Of a stretch of DNA of 64,000 bases, positions 61,116-64,000 are shown piece by piece. Under the pieces are notes generated by a model. It worked only from the letters and a program-made list of their open reading frames with translations, searched no databases and was not told the origin of the DNA. A program made the position numbers and the translations under genes. Position 1 is the first letter of the stretch. Each line of letters opens with the position of its first letter. The DNA is taken from assembly GCA_015698045.1 (NCBI GenBank), contig BLAL01000012.1:868001-932000 (forward strand). The letters are read 5' to 3'. This DNA is from Rhizophagus clarus. Lineage: Eukaryota > Glomeromycota > Glomeromycetes > Glomerales > Glomeraceae.

Positions 61116-61953
61116 TTACGAGATTCCTCTTTTGATATTACCCACCCGCCAAAACTTCTAAAAAAAAAATAAGAACGGTTAATAAATTTATAAAAAAAAC
61201 AAAGAAATGGACTAATATTCATATTCGCACTTACGAATCTTCTTTTTTCATCCTTAAAAATAAAACAAGAATTAACTAAGAATCAATCATACTAGTACTT
61301 ACGAATCTTAGTTAATTCTTTTTTTCGTCAGAAGACGCCCAAAACCTATAGAAAGAAGTAATAAATAAAAACGTTCCACTTTATTAAAAAAATGCAAAAA
61401 AAAAAGACTAAGAATTGATTCATACTTACGATTCTTAACACTTTATCCATCGAAATCCACCTGAAATCTATAAAAAAAAATAAAATAAGATCGAATAACG
61501 AAACTGTTAATTACTAATAAAAAAAAAAATAAATAAAAAGAGCTAATTCATAATACCTACGAATCTTGGTTCTTTTCAATCAAAATCCATTCGAAACCTA
61601 TAAAAAAAAGATAAAATAAGAATAATGACCATTAAACCATTCTACTTTATTAAAAAAAAAAACAAAAAAAAAAATTAAGTTCGTAATACTTACGAATCTT
61701 AGTTTTTTCTATTCTCAAAAATCCACTGAAGCCTATAAAAAAATAAATAAATAAAAATGATTAGTAAAAAAAAATAAAACAAAAAAACTAAGTTCGTAAT
61801 AATTACAAACCTTAGTTCTTTAAGTTTAGGAGCCGTCTCTAAGAAAAAAAAAAATATAAAAAGGAACGTTAGGAACGTTCTCATAATAAAAAAACACCCC
61901 ACTTCAACTTACCATTCCAAAATTCTATGCTGAAATCTGAGTCCAGGCCGTCC
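61116..61953 (-). other. micro-exon tandem array, downstream half
   Basis: Minus-strand exon-like segments of 18-43 nt, each preceded by a pyrimidine tract plus AG and followed by a GT donor, mostly GTAAGTATTACGAA-like: 61913-61953, 61807-61838, 61694-61732, 61561-61597, 61430-61467, 61303-61345, 61235-61252. A last segment, 61116-61157, reads 13 codons to TAA and looks terminal. The four middle units share the core TTTCxGxTGGATTTTGA and the 3' end AAGATTC, so they are duplicates of one another. Spacing is ~106-133 nt for most. Lengths are of mixed phase, so not every unit can be joined in one open frame: either some are skipped, used alternatively, or decayed. Confidence 0.55.
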
Positions 61954-62085
61954 CTAAAGAAAAAAATTTTTTTGAATTAATAAAAAAGTAAATATTTTTT
62001 TTCAAAGCTTTTATATCGATCAGTAAATCAGATCGATAAGTCATATGATCTATGCCAAAATCGCAGTTACTTATCGTAGCAGCGT

Positions 62086-62101
62086 AACTGATAGGTGTTG
62101 C
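62086..62101 (+). repeat. target-site duplication of the LINE-derived insert, left copy
   Basis: AACTGATAGGTGTTGC, identical to 63103-63118. Confidence 0.9.
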
Positions 62102-63102
62102 ATGACGCTGTTCACAGCACATGAAATACATACACACACCACAACGTTCAACTTTTATTGTCAAGAATAACCCTTTTACAAAAAGCAAATGGACGAAATT
62201 GCAACGAAAAAAATTGATAAAAAATTCACAGTACGCGTTTGGGCGTTAGTTATGACGTTACCATTCGCAAGTTCAATCAATTCGATAAAAACACTCGTGA
62301 CAAGCTCAGAGAAATACAAAAACTTACAGTTCGACGTCTTGGAAACGTTTTACACAACTGAAAATCCGTGATCAACACTCTCCTGTGCATTCCAAAACTT
62401 CTAAAAATTCGCAAGTAAATGTTCGAAATAGAGACGAAGGCGCGTCATACAGTACGTCTTCAGCAACTCCTTTGCTCAGTTAAACACCGAAAATTCATTC
62501 CTAGTTCGTATTACTAACAATAACTTTAACGCTAATGCTCGTTCCGAGCGTATATCACAATTATCCAGTTTACAATCCTCCCACAATGCACAACCTGCTA
62601 CGTCCTCAGGCTCGCGCGTTCGGGCAAGTGCACACCATTCTACGTCAAACCTCTAATTCGGCTCAAGTCACAACTTAAGCAACAATTATAAACTATTCCA
62701 AATATGACAGAATTTACATTTGGCATGCCTTGGCGTGAAAGAAAAATTCGGGGACTCTATTGGTCGCTCCGTATAGCGACCAGCTCAAACTTTCTACACA
62801 GTGTTCTGTGGTACAACCACATGGTGAATCGCGAAGCATATCTTTCTTTTAGTTTAGATTCTTTGTTATATTTTGGATTATCTTATTGTTCTTCCTAATA
62901 TCCCTTTAATCGAAGTGCGTTAAGTAGTTTCTTTTATAAGACTCTACTTCTTCTCTCATTCCGTTATCGGGATTGAGGCCCGGTTGTTTTACAATTAGGT
63001 TATAATATTATTTTTTAATTTTAATTTAGATTTTTTTTATATTTCTTTTTTTCTTTTAAATGTAAATGACATTCACTCGATCCCACAATAAATAAATAAA
63101 TA
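62102..63102 (+). mobile_element. short LINE-derived non-autonomous element
   Basis: About 1.0 kb, bounded by a 16-bp target duplication and ending in a CACAATAAATAAATAAATAA tail, the same tail type as the full-length LINE. It has a LINE-like 3' hairpin region (GGGATTGAGGCCCGG) and coding scraps near 62189-62371 and 62704-62898 that do not align with the large LINE by eye. It is probably an internally deleted relative of another LINE family, mobilised in trans. It is inserted in the micro-exon gene, in an exon-like segment or the adjoining intron. Confidence 0.8.
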
Positions 63103-63118
63103 AACTGATAGGTGTTGC
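63103..63118 (+). repeat. target-site duplication of the LINE-derived insert, right copy
   Basis: AACTGATAGGTGTTGC, directly after the tail. Confidence 0.9.
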
Positions 63119-63232
63119 CCTTCAGTGATGTTCCAATAATATTATCCTAATAAAATAAAAAATAGAAAATGAAAAGTTTGTTAGTAATGTTCGTCGATAC
63201 AAAAAATATATAAAAATATTTTCTTTATTCAC

Positions 63233-63897
63233 CAGTATTCCGCAATACCACGTCTAAAAAAGCTGCTAAAAAAAAGAAAACAAAAAAGTTAATGATGTTC
63301 GTTAAAATTAAAAATTATGTATACAATATTTTTTTAATTACCAAATTCCCATGTCCAAAGTCTCAAAAAAATACCTAAAAAAAGAAAAATAATGAACAAT
63401 TAGAAATGTTCGTTAAGAAAAAAGAAAAAAAATTTTTTTTTAGTACCTGTCAAATTCTACCGACGTTTAGAGAAATTCTAAGAAAAGCCTAAAAAAGAAA
63501 TAAAATGAACATTTAGTAATGTGTGTTAAAATAAAAAAAAAATTATAAAAACCTTTTTATTTACCTAGCCAAATATTCATGTTGAAAAAATCTGCTAAGA
63601 AAAATAAAAGATAAAACCAGTTAATAATTGTTAAAATAATAAAAAAAAACATTAAAAAGTTTTTTACTTACTCAATTCCGCCTTAGAAGACTCAAACAAA
63701 TACCTAAAAAAAGAAGACGAACAATTAGTAATATTTGCTAAAATAATAGATTTTTAACTTTTTACTCACCGCGTTTCCATATTTAGAGAATCAAAAAAAA
63801 ATCCTAAAAAATAAATTAGTAATGTTCATTAAAGTAAATAAAAAAAATGAAAAAAAGTACCTACCAAAATGGCATGTTCAAAGAGCTTAAGAACCAA
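63233..63897 (-). other. micro-exon tandem array, upstream half
   Basis: Seven minus-strand exon-like units: 63865-63897, 63770-63803, 63672-63703, 63565-63594, 63447-63488, 63342-63374, 63233-63265 (33, 34, 32, 30, 42, 33, 33 nt), at a period of 95-118 nt. Each intervening sequence begins with GT (GTAGGTAC, GTGAGTAA, GTAAGTAA, GTAAATAA, GTACTAAA, GTAATTAA, GTGAATAA), carries a branch-site-like CATTACTAAC/T or variant, then a pyrimidine tract and AG. Units share a TTTTTTTGA...ACATGG.AATTTG core. Several successive junctions keep an open frame (63770 to 63672 to 63565 units; 63342 to 63233). The gene continues off the window end, where its 5' part must lie. Confidence 0.6.
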
Positions 63898-64000
63898 CTT
63901 AAAAAACGTTATTTTTTTGTGTTTATTTTTACTGTTAAAAAATTTTTTTTAAAAAAATGTGAAAAAGAGGAAGAGAAAAGTATATAGAAATTACGCGTGA
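63898..64000. other. window end inside the micro-exon gene
   Basis: A/T homopolymers; no exon-like unit could be fixed here. The 5' exons of the array gene, if it exists, lie beyond the window. Confidence 0.4.

Noticed and set aside
61116-63897. Regular ~105-bp repeats could suggest a CRISPR-like array
   Set aside because: The context is clearly eukaryotic, the conserved parts are splice signals rather than identical direct repeats, and there are no cas genes.
1-64000. tRNA and rRNA genes
   Set aside because: I looked for GGTTCGA-type T-loops and long GC-rich conserved blocks and found none that fold into a cloverleaf; a covariance search would be needed to exclude them fully.

Overview
This window looks like an AT-rich nuclear contig from an arbuscular mycorrhizal fungus, most like Rhizophagus/Glomeromycotina. 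The reasons are short (70-87 nt) spliced introns, poly(A)/poly(T) leaders before start codons, several divergent F-box/LRR-like paralogues, a kinase of the glomeromycete expanded type (HKDFHSGN catalytic loop), SAM-plus-nuclease family remnants, and a very heavy load of transposons. No bacterial genes, CRISPR array, rRNA or tRNA was seen. The species assignment is inference from recognised family style, not from a search.

Layout. 1-8.6 kb: a small broken gene, a long AT-rich desert, and F-box gene 1 (minus strand). 8.6-14.4 kb: decayed minus-strand remnants of a SAM/nuclease-like family, a second copy of that family's promoter at 14.2 kb, and unidentified coding debris. 14.9-22.1 kb is the main host gene block: F-box gene 2 (minus), an eight-exon membrane protein gene (plus), F-box gene 3 (plus) and a kinase pseudogene (plus). 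22.9-33.1 kb: a nest in which an ~8.7 kb LINE, bounded by a 20-bp target duplication, sits inside a TIR element, which itself interrupts an older coding remnant. 33-40 kb: AT-rich debris with several foldback/MITE-type elements. 40.3-46.1 kb: an LTR retrotransposon fossil with young-looking LTRs, a mostly decayed interior and an antisense Pro/Ser-rich frame. 46-54 kb: two hAT-type GGACCGGTCC elements and a Tc1/mariner-type TIR element. 54.2 kb: one intact orphan gene. 56.6-58.2 kb: a TGTCCGGA-rich TIR element and a decayed copy of the membrane-protein gene. 61.1-63.9 kb: on the minus strand, a tandem array of about fifteen 18-43 nt exon-like units, each with splice donor and acceptor and (in the upstream half) a branch-point motif, split by a ~1 kb LINE-derived insertion.

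The likely living genes are the three F-box genes, the membrane protein gene and the orphan at 54.2 kb. Most other coding material is transposon-derived or decayed. The observation I rate highest is the micro-exon array at 61.1-63.9 kb. The second is the tandemly duplicated phase-2 exons of the membrane protein gene. Together they suggest exon duplication is a recurring way of building genes here.
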